Shown piece by piece: positions 21,247 through 32,682 of a stretch of DNA of 64,000 nt. The stretch's first letter is position 1. Each line of letters begins with the position of its first letter. This DNA comes from Smittia aterrima. Taxonomy: Eukaryota; Arthropoda; Insecta; Diptera; Chironomidae. The translations under genes were made by a program, and so were the position numbers. The notes under the pieces are model-generated. The model had not been told where the DNA came from, did not search any database, and saw nothing but the letters and a program-made list of their open reading frames with translations. Location: the NCBI GenBank assembly GCA_033063855.1, contig CP093831.1, positions 10,106,001-10,170,000 on the forward strand. Reading direction: 5' to 3'.

Positions 21247-24200
21247 ATGGATAAAGAAGACGAATATTTTTCTTCAGGATCAAGTGATGAAGAGGAAGAA
21301 GGTAACAGAAATTTATTTGATAACTGGAGTTAAAAATCTTTAACTTATTTTTTGCAGTGAAATTGATCGAGGGCGAAGAAATTCCAATTCCACAATACAC
21401 TAAAGAGGAATTGGCTAAACTTCTGTTGTACATTCAACAAATCTCAACTTGTTACGAATTGAGCGAGGATGAAATTAGCGAATCATTTGCTGAACATTCT
21501 TTCAAATGGCTGCACAACATAATGGAACCTTTTTTATTCGTCTACTTTGATCAAGGAGTTTTAAGCGCTGGATTGGGATGTCCACTCAATCCAGTTACTC
21601 AAATGACGTATTTCATTCGAGAAGAACCTGGTCACATGTTCACTGTCGATGGATTTTACGATGAAATTTCATTCGGGACTTTCGATGAGAATGTTGACGA
21701 GACGCTGCTGCATTTGATGAATAAATTATTCGCTCCAGTCATTTTGAAAGACAAACGTTGGAGTGAGGAAGTGAAGGCTAAATTCTTCACCGAGCTTCAT
21801 TCTTTAATGTCGAACTTGACCGATGTCAACTCACAGATCGGTGACACAATCATTCTCTACATTCCCAATGAAGGTCATGATTTAGAGTTCCTAAAAGCGA
21901 AAGAGGACAAAGGACTTGTCAAACGATACGAAAGTGTGTTGATCTACTGGACTTATCAGATCCGAGGTTGCCTCAACAAAATGAATGCTTTTCATCAAAA
22001 TGAAATTGAGACACCAAGTGATGAACACGATTTCTGGATTCACAAATGTTTGTCTAATCAAAATATTTAAATGAATTTCATAAATTGAAATATTTACTTT
22101 TCAGTTGAAATCGTGACTGGAATATTAAGTCAAATCGAGAGCAAGGAAATCGACCACATGCTCAAATTATTGCGACATGCTGAACTTCTTTCCGTCAAAG
22201 CTTTCGATGAGTTGATCGAGGAACTCACTCAAGATGTTAAATACTCTGGCGAAAACACGAAATTCTTTAAATTGGCTCTAAAGCCTTTCGAAGATCTGCG
22301 AAAATCAGAATATCCAACTGACATTCCTGCAAAGCTTCACAAGATAATTTATCTAATTCGAGTTATTTCGCTCAATTGCGATTACTACAACAGCAAGGAA
22401 AAGACCGAGCGACTCTTCATATTTGTTACTAACGCGATCGTCACTTTCTGTACTTCTCAAATATTAATTGAAAGAATCTTGAATGGAGAACCACGATTTG
22501 GAATCAAAATCTGCGACATGTCAATTGATTGCTGCATCATGTACAAGCAAATCTATCAAAGACTATTGAAGCATCTGCAAGAAGAAGATTTTAAGGAAAC
22601 GTGGCAGCGCTTAGATGAACGAAAAATCTTTAGCAAAATTGACACATTCGTTGGTCGACTCAACGACTTGATTCTTATTTGCGAAGGAATAATTGTCTTC
22701 AGTCGAAAAGATGAAACAGTCGAAGTTCCTCCATTAATCTTTGGTGGTCACAAGGGAAGTGAAATAACAATTGAATGTTTCAAAATGGAACAAATCTTCG
22801 CTAAGGGATTAGAAAAAATCAAATTAGCTTCAGAGATGATCTTGGATGTTGACAGCAACGAGTGGTATCCGGAAAAGGCACAGTTCAACGATCTCCTCAT
22901 GTCCCTGGATGGTATCGCTAAAAATCTAATTGCACAAGTCTTTTCTAATTTAGATAACGTCGAAGAAGCTTTAGACTCGTTAACCACGTTTTACAACTTT
23001 TCAAAACGAAAGACTCTGGAAAGTCTTTATGATGAGAAAGTTGAAATAATGTGGAAAATGTTTGAAATTGAAGTTTTAGAAACCAGCAAAAGCGTGACAG
23101 GATCGAAAGGATATTTAGGATGCTTGCCCTTGTATTCTGGAAGAGCTGCTGCTCTTCACATTAAAATGAGAAAGTGTCAGCGATTACACGATTTACTGTC
23201 CTCGGCTCATTATTTTCCAAAACTTGCTTCAACAGAAGCGAAGCTAAAAACTTATGAAGTTACAATGGAAAGCATCAAAAAGAAGATCGAAGAATACAAC
23301 AACGAATGGAGCTCCGCAATCAACAAAACTCCAGAGAACTATTTAGACAATTTCTTAATCGCTCGAAGCTCTTCAAAGAATGGATTGCTCGAATGCAACA
23401 TTCATCGCGATATTCTTAAAATTTTCGATGAAGCGAAACATTTTGGGTTCTTAGAAAAGCCACTACCAGATTTCCTTTCAGACATCAATGAGAAATCTCA
23501 AGCAACCGTCAGTGTCTGCAACAAAGTCATCTACGTCGTTCTTCTCTACAACAAAATCCTTGAATCGCTTTCAAAGGAGGAGCGATTGCTCTTTAGACAA
23601 CACATCAAGACAATGGACAAGAAAGTCCAACCGGGAATCGTTCGTTTGAAGTATGGCGATGAAATGACGGACGAATACATCACAGACTGCTTGAAGAACA
23701 TTGCAGAGATTCAACATTTTGTTGATATCTATAAAATCATCAACTCGGTCTACATGAAACTCTTCGAGAAGATCGCCAATGGTCTCATTTTGAATCTAAA
23801 CATTGAATCGACTTTAACTCTAACAGAATTCAAGAAACAGTTCAAAGACTCACGCAACGACTCTAGTCTTGAGATCGGAGGTCATTACATGGAGGTCATT
23901 AAATATATTTTCCTAATTTACGAAGGCTTTGAAAGAAATTGGACAAATGATATCGCAATTCGTTGGACTCAATACATCACAAGAATTGACGATTTGTCAG
24001 AGTTCTCGATTATCAGCTGCGCACGTAACACGACGATCGGAGTTCGCAATCTTTTGTCTAACAAGAATGGCGTGAATCCAAACTCAATCATCGCAATTAA
24101 CATTGCATTGGAAGATCGAAAGATCAAATTCGAACCGTCAATGGAGATCTTGGCGAAGGTTATTAAACAAACTTATTTCGACATCATCAAAAGTGTTAAG

Positions 24201-25026
24201 ATCTTCCCACGATTGATTGATCAACTGAACTGCCGCGAAGCTTTGCCAGAATCAACCATACTTAAAAACTTCTACGAGGTCCTCGTCGACGATGAAACAT
24301 TTATAACTCAAATCGCTGAAATTAACAATCTCATTGAAAGTAATCTGGAAGCGACTTCGAAGTACATCGGCGAGTTCACAAAGTTTAGTTCGATTTGGGC
24401 AATCAGCATCGACGATTTCATGTCAAAGTTCCAAGAGAATGGATTAGAGCTGAATGATTTTGAAAGCAGCATGATCAAATTTTTTGATTATGAAGTTGAG
24501 CTAATGGCAATGGAGGATGAAGTTGGAGTAACTTTTGTAAACTTCAACTGCGTCAATCTCAAGGCTCGTGTGTTCAAATATATTGAAGATTGGAAGAAAA
24601 GTTTTAAGGAAACTCTTCACGCAACTGCAGTTAAAAAACTTGAGACTCTTACGACTTCTTTAACTTCTCGTGTTAGGAGTTTTAAAATCTTGCCATCGAC
24701 TCTCGAAGAGCTTGACGAACTCTATGTTTTGCATAAAAAATCAATCAGCGAATTTAAGGATCGTCAAGAGGATATCAAAGTTATTGAAAAATATTTCAAA
24801 GTCCTAAGTAAAAAAAAATATTTTAATTTGATTGAACAGATTTTAATTTTATTTCATCTCTTCGTTAGAAAAATACGGAATTCGAGTTCAGCCAGCAACA
24901 CGAAAGAGTTTCGAAATGATGCCCACGAATTTTGATTTGTACCAAGAACAAATAAATCAAATTGCTATTCGTTTAGATGACCAGAAAGATAATTTGGTGT
25001 TGAAGCTTAAAAATCTTGAAATTTAA
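21247..25026 (+). CDS. Truncated dynein heavy chain: N-terminal tail only, no motor
   Basis: Exons 21247-21301, 21358-22047, 22105-24807 and 24869-25026 give 1201 residues. The tail matches the axonemal dynein heavy-chain N-terminal region (DHC_N1): NKLFAPVILKDKRW, LHSLMSNLTDVNSQIGDTI, LYIPNEG, DKGLVKRYESVLIYWTYQI, and later YLGCLPLYSGRAAALHIK. A full heavy chain is about 4,500 residues with six AAA modules; here the frame ends at KLKNLEI just before the linker. A poly(A) signal at 25034-25039 follows the stop. The long frames are undamaged, so it may be expressed. The tail binds intermediate and light chains, so a motorless form could compete for or anchor them; that is inference. A cut-off remnant is the alternative. 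Confidence 0.78.
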
Positions 25027-25066
25027 AGAAAAGAATAAAATTCCAGTTTCCAATGACAATTCTAAA

Positions 25067-25382
25067 GATTTTTTTTCCGATGTTTCACTTTCCATTTCAA
25101 TTCCTTAGCAATTTTATAAACTTCACAAGAATTTCAAGTATCCTAGATATACAGTTTCATGGAAATCTAGAGAAATCATACTTACCTGGCGTAGAGGAAA
25201 CCTTGATCACGAAGGAGGTTCCTCCAGAATGAGTCCTTTTCATTGCACTACGAAGGGGATGACTTCTGCGATTATTCAGCATATGAATAACTCGTTCGCG
25301 CAATTTTTGGTAGCAGGGGCTTGCGTTCGCGCTTGCCCCTATCTAATTAAAAACATAAAAAGAAAACTAGAAGTAAAAGAGG
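25067..25382 (+). repeat. Left arm of the U1 inverted repeat
   Basis: About 316 bp including the upstream region, the U1 RNA and its 3' flank. It recurs in reverse orientation at 28819-29132. The RNA part is identical and the upstream part differs at a few bases (for example tccttagc against tcactagc). Confidence 0.9.
25178..25341 (+). ncRNA. U1 spliceosomal snRNA, copy 1
   Basis: 164 nt, the usual length. It starts ATACTTACCTGGCG, which contains the 5'-splice-site-pairing segment. Stem-loop I carries the U1-70K-binding GATCACGAAGG, stem-loop II the U1A-binding ATTGCAC, and the Sm site is AATTTTTGG before a 3' GC-rich hairpin. Stems I-IV fold as in fly U1. The 110 bp upstream are conserved with copy 2 and should hold the snRNA proximal element. 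Its 3' end points at the 3' end of the minus-strand membrane-protein gene about 50 bp away. Confidence 0.96.
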
Positions 25383-25389
25383 AAAACAT

Positions 25390-26579
25390 TTATTTGCAAT
25401 CTCTTTTAACTGCAATCAGAGCTGCACTTATCATTCCACAACCAACGACGACGTAAGACAAAACGAAAATCAAAAGACATAAGGCAAAGTATCCAAGAAG
25501 AATCAGTGAAATCTAAAAAGTTTTTGTTAATAAAAATTATTAAAAATTGAATGCCAAACTCACGATTTTGAAAATGTAGACATAAAAATAAGGAAAATTT
25601 TGGTTTCTTGCCATTGGTGGATTGAGCTCGCGTCTAAGTCTTTTCAGGATTTTTAGCTTATCGTTTGGAAGAGAAGCGCTTTTGGTCGTTTTAGGAAATT
25701 CAATCCAATTGGAAAACTGTCCTTGCTTCATTTCTTCTCTGTCTTCTTCGGTTAGAATGTTAATGGAGCTAAAACATTCATTGGTTTCATAATCGTAAAT
25801 GGAATTTTCATCTTCACAATCTGAGACATGAACGCAAAGAAATTTGGAGTTGTCAAAGAAATTTCTCTTTCCGAAATACTTTTGCTCGCAATTTGCTGGT
25901 TTGCAATCATTAAAAGGATCCAGATCTTCAAATTGACATTTTCTGTAGCCATTCGTTTTCTTCATGTCATTGAAATAATCTAATAAAAGATTATAAAATG
26001 AATTTTACAAGTAACAAATTATTCTATCTTACAAATAAGAGAACTTTGAAGAGCAAAAGGATTCAAAGTTGAATTAAAAGAAATTATTTTTGAGTCGTCA
26101 ATTGCTTCGCCTGTCGATCTTCTAACGTGAACTTGCAACGAGCAGTTGCCAACACGATTGTAAAGCACAAGAGTTGGCCACACGATAGTAACGAGTATTT
26201 CTTTGTCAGGTTCGAGATTGTAAACTTTTGCACCGAAAATATTTTGAATCTGTAACTTGGAATGTTAAGTCAAGTGATTTCCTTAAAATTTTGAAAATTA
26301 TACATCGCAATCCCAAAAATTATTTGTGAACAAGCAACACTTGTCAGATCGTATAGCAAAGCTTAAAGTTTCTTTAGGTTTGGAACCTTCATTTACAACA
26401 GCGGCGTCTGTAAAAAATGGAGGAATATTTTGAGATTCGACAAGTTAAGAAACAAACGACTCACCAAAAATCAATCCAAAGTCATTCTTTCTCAAATGAC
26501 GCATTGTCACGCTCTTAATCTTTATGTCTGATCCACTAACTAAATAAAAAATAAAGAACATTACAAGTTTTCCAATCAT
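25390..26579 (-). CDS. Single-pass membrane protein of unknown family
   Basis: Five exons: 26465-26579, 26304-26407, 26033-26249, 25564-25979 and 25390-25512, giving 324 residues. I do not recognise it. A signal peptide (MIGKLVMFFIFYLVSGS) is followed by an ectodomain rich in Cys (SDKCCLFTNNFWDCD; KPANCEQKYFG; FLCVHVSDCED) and containing EILVTIVWPTLVLYNRVGNC. The last exon encodes one long hydrophobic segment (LILLGYFALCLLIFVLSYVV) and a short basic tail, so the predicted topology is type I. It is divergently paired with the ionotropic receptor, with 253 bp between start codons. A role in chemosensory or other surface recognition is only a guess from that pairing. Confidence 0.7.
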
Positions 26580-26832
26580 GTTTACGCTTTAAAATATTCA
26601 ACTTGTACAAAGCTTCCTTGAATGAAAATTTCTGTTTGCTCTTCTAAATAGCGTAAAGTTCATGGGCATTTGCTTTTCGTGTCATCGACAGATTTGCCGA
26701 CCAATTGCTTTTTAAAAAGGTAAAACACGCGACAATTAAATTTAATAATTATTATTGTCCTTCCGGTTTGTTCCAGTTAAAAAATATTTCACTTCAGTTT
26801 GTTAAAACCTCCGTTCGCTATCGGTCGAGACC
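26580..26832. promoter_or_regulatory. Divergent promoter between the membrane protein and the ionotropic receptor
   Basis: Only 253 bp separate the two start codons, so both promoters must lie here or overlap. An AT-rich tttaaaaagg at about 26711 is a possible TATA-like box for the rightward gene. No other feature is evident. Confidence 0.5.
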
Positions 26833-28799
26833 ATGAATAGAAATTTACTGAAATGTCTCGTTGTGGTGATTGTTTTTCCAGTGACTTTAGGATTAAAGGA
26901 AGATTTTCAAATGCCAAAATATTCCAACGCATTGACTCGAGCTGTCGTTGACATTATCGAACAATTTTTTTTTGAAAGGACCAACACTTTGAACTTCTAC
27001 CACGCTTCGATCGAAAATGAGGACAAAAACTTAGAACGAAACGTTGACGCAATGAACGAGATCCTTTATCAGATTAAATCGAAGGCTGTCGTGCAGTTGG
27101 AAGGTTACACAGACTTCAAACCGTCAAGTCGAAAGCGAATGCACAACATAATCTTCATCGACTCCTACGAATCGTTCTGGAGCTTTTTCCGAATCATGTC
27201 TCCTTACTATTTCGAATATCAAGGATATTATTTGATTGTCCTGACGACTTACTCTGATCAACAATACACAATTATGAAGGAAATATTTGATTGGGTTTGG
27301 GCGGATTACATTATCAATCTGAACATCATTTGGCTTGCTCCGCAGAACGATGAAGAGGCAATCATGTACACTTACTTTCCGTATACAAGTTTTTACTGTG
27401 GCAAAGCAATTCCTATTCAGTTGAATCAACATCGTTTCGGCAAATGGCTTATTGCTCCAGTAGTTTACTATCCGCAAAAGATTTATGACTTGCATGGTTG
27501 TCCGTTGACTGTTGCAACTGTCAGCTCTCCTCCGTTTATGATCCTTCAAAATCAAAGCAACGGAGAGATTTATACTGACGGAATCGACGGTATTTTACTC
27601 CGAGTTTTATCGCAGCGAATGAATTTCAAGTTAAACATTGTTTGGCTTGATGACCAAGGCACCGTAAACATGAAAGGACAAAGCTCAGGTAAAAATAAAA
27701 TTTCTTTTTCATTAATAAAGTCTCTGTTTTTCAGGAGCAATTCAAATGGTTTTACAAAACAAAGCGAACTTGTCAATCGGATACATTTCGACTACAGCAA
27801 CTCGAAATATGTTCATGACTTCAAGTTACATCTATCACACTTCAAATTTAGTTTGGTTGACTTCTCCAGGTCGGAAGTTCACATCAATCGAGAAACTTTT
27901 CAAACCTTTCGGAGAAATCACTTGGAGCTGCGTTTTGTTAGTCTTTGCTCTTAGCTATATCGCAATTCGTGTTGTCAAGTTACAAAAGAAAATCGTGCAA
28001 AGTTTTGTATTCGGCAGACACAACTCAAGTCCTTGTTTGAATACAATTAACATTTTCTTTGGCGGATCTTTGCATAAACTTCCGATAAGAAACTTTGCGA
28101 GAACGTTGCTGGCATTCTTCATGATTTATTGTCTTGTCATCAGAAGCTCTTACACAGGTACACAGAAAAAGTTTATTCTTGGGATTTTATTTAAATTTTA
28201 TTTTAATTGCAGGAGCTCTGTTTAACTTCATGAGATCAGAATCGCGAGTTCCAGACCCAAAAAATTTCCACGAAATGTACGAGAAGAACTTCAAGTTTTA
28301 CGTCTTGGAATCGTCTCAAGAGTTTGTTGCGAATATTCCGGAGATTGTGGAGAAATCTGTGCTGATTCAACGACAAAACCTTTCTGTTGTTCAGGAAAGA
28401 CTGTTGGACTCAAGTGCAGAAGGAGCTTTGCTAAGTTCAGAAGAGCACACAGCGTTTCTTAACAAAAAAGTTTTTCCACATAAATTTTTTCATTATGCGG
28501 AGGAACTTTTCATTGGTTTCAACCTTTGCATTTACATGCATCGTCAAAGCTGTCTCGAAGAAGATATTAATCAACACATCATCATGCTCAAAAGCAACGG
28601 ACTTCTTGACTCTTGGGTGAAACATTTCGTTGACAGATCGTACTTGAAAGAAAGAATACTAAATGGACCAAAAGTCATGGTTCTTGAGCAGCTTGCAGGA
28701 GCTTACGAGTTGCTTGCCGTTGGCCTCCTATTAAGTGTTATTGTGTTTTTATTCGAAGTGTTATCGCTTCACTTCGCAAGCTTACAGAATATTTTCTAG
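26833..28799 (+). CDS. Divergent ionotropic receptor (IR) of the chemosensory type
   Basis: Exons 26833-27688, 27735-28157 and 28213-28799 give 621 residues. IRs are variant ionotropic glutamate receptors used by insects for smell, taste and humidity. A signal peptide (MNRNLLKCLVVVIVFPVTLG) is followed by an N-terminal domain. The S1 lobe follows (CPLTVATVSSPPFMIL; TDGIDGILLRVLSQRMNFKL). M1 is ITWSCVLLVFALSYIAIRVV, the pore region NTINIFFGGSLHKLP, M3 NFARTLLAFFMIYCLVIRSS with YTG, and M4 LLAVGLLLSVIVFLFEVLSL. The classical glutamate-binding Arg/Thr/Asp set is not obvious, as in divergent IRs. AATAAA at 28809-28814 lies just before the right U1 arm. Confidence 0.88.
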
Positions 28800-28818
28800 A
28801 GATTCTTAAATAAAAATT

Positions 28819-29132
28819 CTCTTTTACTTCTAGTTTTCTTTTTATGTTTTTAATTAGATAGGGGCAAGCGCGAACGCAAGCCCCTGCTACCAAAAATTGC
28901 GCGAACGAGTTATTCATATGCTGAATAATCGCAGAAGTCATCCCCTTCGTAGTGCAATGAAAAGGACTCATTCTGGAGGAACCTCCTTCGTGATCAAGGT
29001 TTCCTCTACGCCAGGTAAGTATGATTTCTTTAGTTTTCCATGAAACTGTATATCTAGGATACTTGAAATTCTTGTGAAGTTTATAAAATTGCTAGTGAAT
29101 TGAAATGGAAAGTGAAACATCGGAAAAAAATC
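28819..29132 (-). repeat. Right arm of the U1 inverted repeat
   Basis: Reverse-complement partner of 25067-25382. Together the arms enclose about 3.4 kb holding the divergent gene pair. Confidence 0.9.
28859..29022 (-). ncRNA. U1 spliceosomal snRNA, copy 2
   Basis: Reads on the reverse strand from 29022. I found no difference from copy 1 over all 164 nt, including the 5' ATACTTACCTG, the U1-70K and U1A loops and the Sm site. The upstream ~110 bp are nearly identical too. The RNA 3' end faces the 3' end of the ionotropic receptor gene, 60 bp away. Confidence 0.96.
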
Positions 29133-29494
29133 CTGAAAATTTTTAAATTGAATTTCTTGCATTCAGAAGAAAAATGAAATTTGAAATTGATCTGAAATAA
29201 AACTCAAGAGAGAAAACTTCACATCAAATTTAATTTAAATCGCTTTATTGGGACAAACTCAACAGCAGAGAATTCGATATTTCGCTTATTCCGACAATTT
29301 TGAAGTCAAAAGTGGAAAAGCGAAAAGTTCTAGAACGGACTTTTATCGTTTTCCTCGCGACTCTAACTCGAAATCAAATCTCCGATTAAATAATGATTGT
29401 GGTTGTGATGTTCGTGAAGCCATCATTCCACAAATTATCGCTTGCTCCATCCTAACCGAGGCTTCTTTTAGTCACGACGTGTTGTCGAAAATCG

Positions 29495-32400
29495 CTAAAA
29501 ATGAAGATGAAAGATTAGAGAATGATTTGAGACTTTTGTAATTATTATCGAACCATGCGTAGATTCTGCCTTTCGCTGTTGCTGTTGTGCAATGGGCGTT
29601 GCAATTGACGGATTTTGGGAGAAGTATTGATTTGATTTCTTCGGGTCCTAAAAATGAGATTGAAATCGTAATGAGAACGACATCAAGGAAAATTTTGTAA
29701 CGAAATCTTTTCTTGAGTTTCTGAACAAACAAGAAAAGACTTCGCTGTTAAGTAAGAGTCGTAAAGAAAAATGTTCTCACGGTAAGCGACTGAAGTCCCA
29801 TGATTATCTTTGAGTAATCCGTTTCATGCTCTCCGTCATCACTGCCATGCTTTTTACTCTTTTTCGCAAATGGCTCTGGATACGAATGATTTACCTTGTT
29901 GTTACTGTTGTGTTGATAAAGTGATTTTGCTGTCTTGATTGGATTAAACTCTTCAACAATTTCAACGCAATCGCTGTCACTGCTGTCAGAAGGACGAAGT
30001 TTTTCAGTGACCATCTTCTCGGAATCAATCGGCGAGAAGTTGTAACGAGGCAGTGAAGGTTTTTGCTGCACAGCTTTCAAAATTTCACTAGAATTGACAA
30101 GCTTTTCTATGTCGCTTAGGCGTGGCTTTTGCTCTTGGATCTTAATTGATTGACTTGTGTTTGGTGGAGATGGGGAAGCAGAGATGATGCTGTTTATGCT
30201 GTGATCGCTAGAACGCTTTATAACTGAAGAAGGAGAGGCACTTGGCGTCGGAGTCTTTTGTGATGTTGCAGCCCAAACTTTTGATGTCTCCACTTCGCTG
30301 GTTTTCGTATTTGGTTCAGTCTTTTGAGCATGAGATTTTCCGTTTGTGCCTTCCGCTGCACTATTGTTGTTAATGTTGTTGTTATTGGTCTTCGTTTGAG
30401 TTTGAGATAAATCCTGAGAAGAATTTACTCTGGCTTCTTTCTTCTTCCTCTTTTCAATTTCACGAGTAATGTCCTCGACCCTCATCCAACCATCTGGCCA
30501 AATTGGAATGATGTCACTGCGCAAACGACGCACAAGGAATTCCTGTTCAGTTTCTTTAGATTTTTTCGAGCACTTGAATGTATCTTGGAGAAGACGAATA
30601 ATGTTGCACAGCACAACTCGAGTGTTGTCATTCCAGTGAAATCTTTTACGAGGCGGACTCAGATCGGTAGACATTGTCCCAACAATAACGTTCTGGATGT
30701 TCTTTCGCTCTTCGTATTTCATCATCTCAATCTCATGATTAGCAATTTCTGCTGTCATCGTTTCATTGACAATCTTTCTGAGCTTATTGATTTCGGCTTT
30801 CACTTTACTCTCAAATTGGTTAACTCGATGTTTCCTTACTTTGGCAAAGAGTGCTTTCTTGCTGCAGGGAACAATCTGCTCAAGATAGTTGAAGACTTGG
30901 ACGCGAGTGGTTACGCCAATAACTTTAACACTGTTGTCAAGTTTAACAAGTTGATCCAGTACGTTGGTGTTGAAAAAATTTGTTTTAGCTGATGCTGAAG
31001 CTTCCGCTTGTTGCTTAAAACTGGCGATAGCTGAAACGACTTCGGAAGGCAATGTTGTTGGCAACTGGATTTCTTTAACTCCATTTGTTGGAGCCTGCTC
31101 ATGATGACTGTCTCGTGAAGAATCAGAAATAGCCAAACTACTGACAGATTCGACTTCTCCTTCTTCGTCTTCTTCATTCTCGGTTGCTGTTGTTGCTCCG
31201 CTACTTGTGGGCTTTCCTTGTTCCATTTTACGCATGTGATCGCGTTTAGCTCGGAGCATATCTTTGACGGTTGTGGTTTTATGAATCTTTTCCGATTCCT
31301 TTTCAATCGTTTTCTTCTTTTCTGGTTCCTTTGCTGGTACAACAATTATCTCTTTCACAACTTCCTTTGGCTTTTCAATCTTCTCCTGCTTTTCAAGCTT
31401 TTCCTTCTTTTGCTTCTTCGCTTTTCCTGTTTCATCTGAAGACGATGTGGCAGTTGGTTTCATTTTCTTCTCAACGTGGATCTTCTTCTTAGGTTTTTCT
31501 AAGTTTCTTTCTTTTCCAGCTGCGTCTTCGCCTCCGCTAGATTCACTGCTTGACGACAAACTTCGTTTCTTTGCTTTTGGCATGCGGATCTCATCACCAG
31601 GTCGCTCGAAGTTTGATAATTTTTTGAATTCGAGGGATCCGCTGTTAATATAGAAACCTCCTTTGTCAGCTTCGAGTTCATCTGGTATAAGTTCGTCATA
31701 CTGAAAAAATCAATGCTTCACATAAGGTTGAGTAATTGCATTTAATCCACTTACCGCTTCTGTATCATCAATGAATGTATCTGTTGCATCGTAACCAGCA
31801 CCGCGGTCTACAAGAGTCAAGCGACTTGATGAACCATAAGCAGTTCCACTTCCCTGAAAATAGAAAAAATAACAAATCGTAGTTTCATCGTAAACAGATT
31901 TCGAGAGAATTTCATTCACAACATTGCTCTTTCTTTCCATCTCTCTCCTTCACTTACATATTTTGCTTCTAATTCGCGTGTGATCCGCTCGACATCATCA
32001 TTCTCATCACCAGCGAATGGATCATTGTGATTTCCGTTTGGCAGCTTTGCTAACTTTTTTTGTTTCTTCTAAAAAAATATTAAAAAAAAAGAATTTAGTT
32101 TTCAGTTGCAAGGAGACGTTCATTAATTCCGTAACACACTTTAGATTTATGGGGTCGATGAAAACAAACGAAATATGAAATAACTTTTATGAAAACATGA
32201 AGACGATTGAATGATTTTCACTGTTTATTTGTAACTTTACTTATGAACAGCCCCAGCAGTCATTGCGCTATTAAATTATCGAGACATCCAGAGCCACACT
32301 TCAAGATCTTTTGTGTAACAACCACTGGGCCTCCTTTCAATTCATGTGCGAATGATCTGACAGATGCAACAAACAAAATTCAAAGCGAAACAATGTAAAT

Positions 32401-32682
32401 CGAAAAAAATGGATTCTTTTCTTTCTTCTTTTCTCACAATCGCGACGAAGAAGAAGAATATTTTTTCGTCCAATTTACCTTCTCAATTTTCTCGTTGTGC
32501 ACCAACTTTTTGTAATTAAATTCGGGAAATTTGTATTCATCCGGCTCAAAAAGATCCAGATCGAATCGTAACGACTTGCTCTTGCCATTTCCAGTGCCGG
32601 TGACTTTCTCAGGCTTCTTGAGAACTTCGCTGGAGTCTCCGATTGTCATTAAAGCACGTTTCGTTGGATCCGCAGCAGACAT
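29495..32682 (-). CDS. yem: Yemanuclein/ubinuclein, HIRA histone-chaperone subunit
   Basis: Exons 32479-32682, 31958-32068, 31755-31853, 29781-31700 and a less certain last exon 29495-29647, giving about 828 residues. With HIRA, yemanuclein deposits histone H3.3, including on paternal chromatin at fertilisation. The Hpc2-related domain spans exons 3-4 (RGAGYDATDTFIDDTEA then YDELIP, GGFYINSGSLEFK; residues about 117-165). A long Lys/Glu/Ser-rich tract follows, then the ubinuclein middle domain (LVKLDNSVKVIGVTTRVQVF; KRFHWNDNTRVVLCNIIRLL; residues about 390-520). The C-terminal part is Ser/Gln/Asn-rich. The last exon follows a GT donor at 29780; without it the frame ends nine codons after the donor. 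AATAAA on this strand at about 29243 fits the mRNA end. Confidence 0.9.

Noticed and set aside
25229..25456. Open frame on + strand, with the same peptide also on - strand at 28738-28971
   Set aside because: Both lie inside the U1 snRNA genes and their flanks. The shared peptide comes from the RNA sequence.
29248..29541. 97-codon open frame on + strand
   Set aside because: Non-ATG start, antisense to the yem 3' region, no domain.
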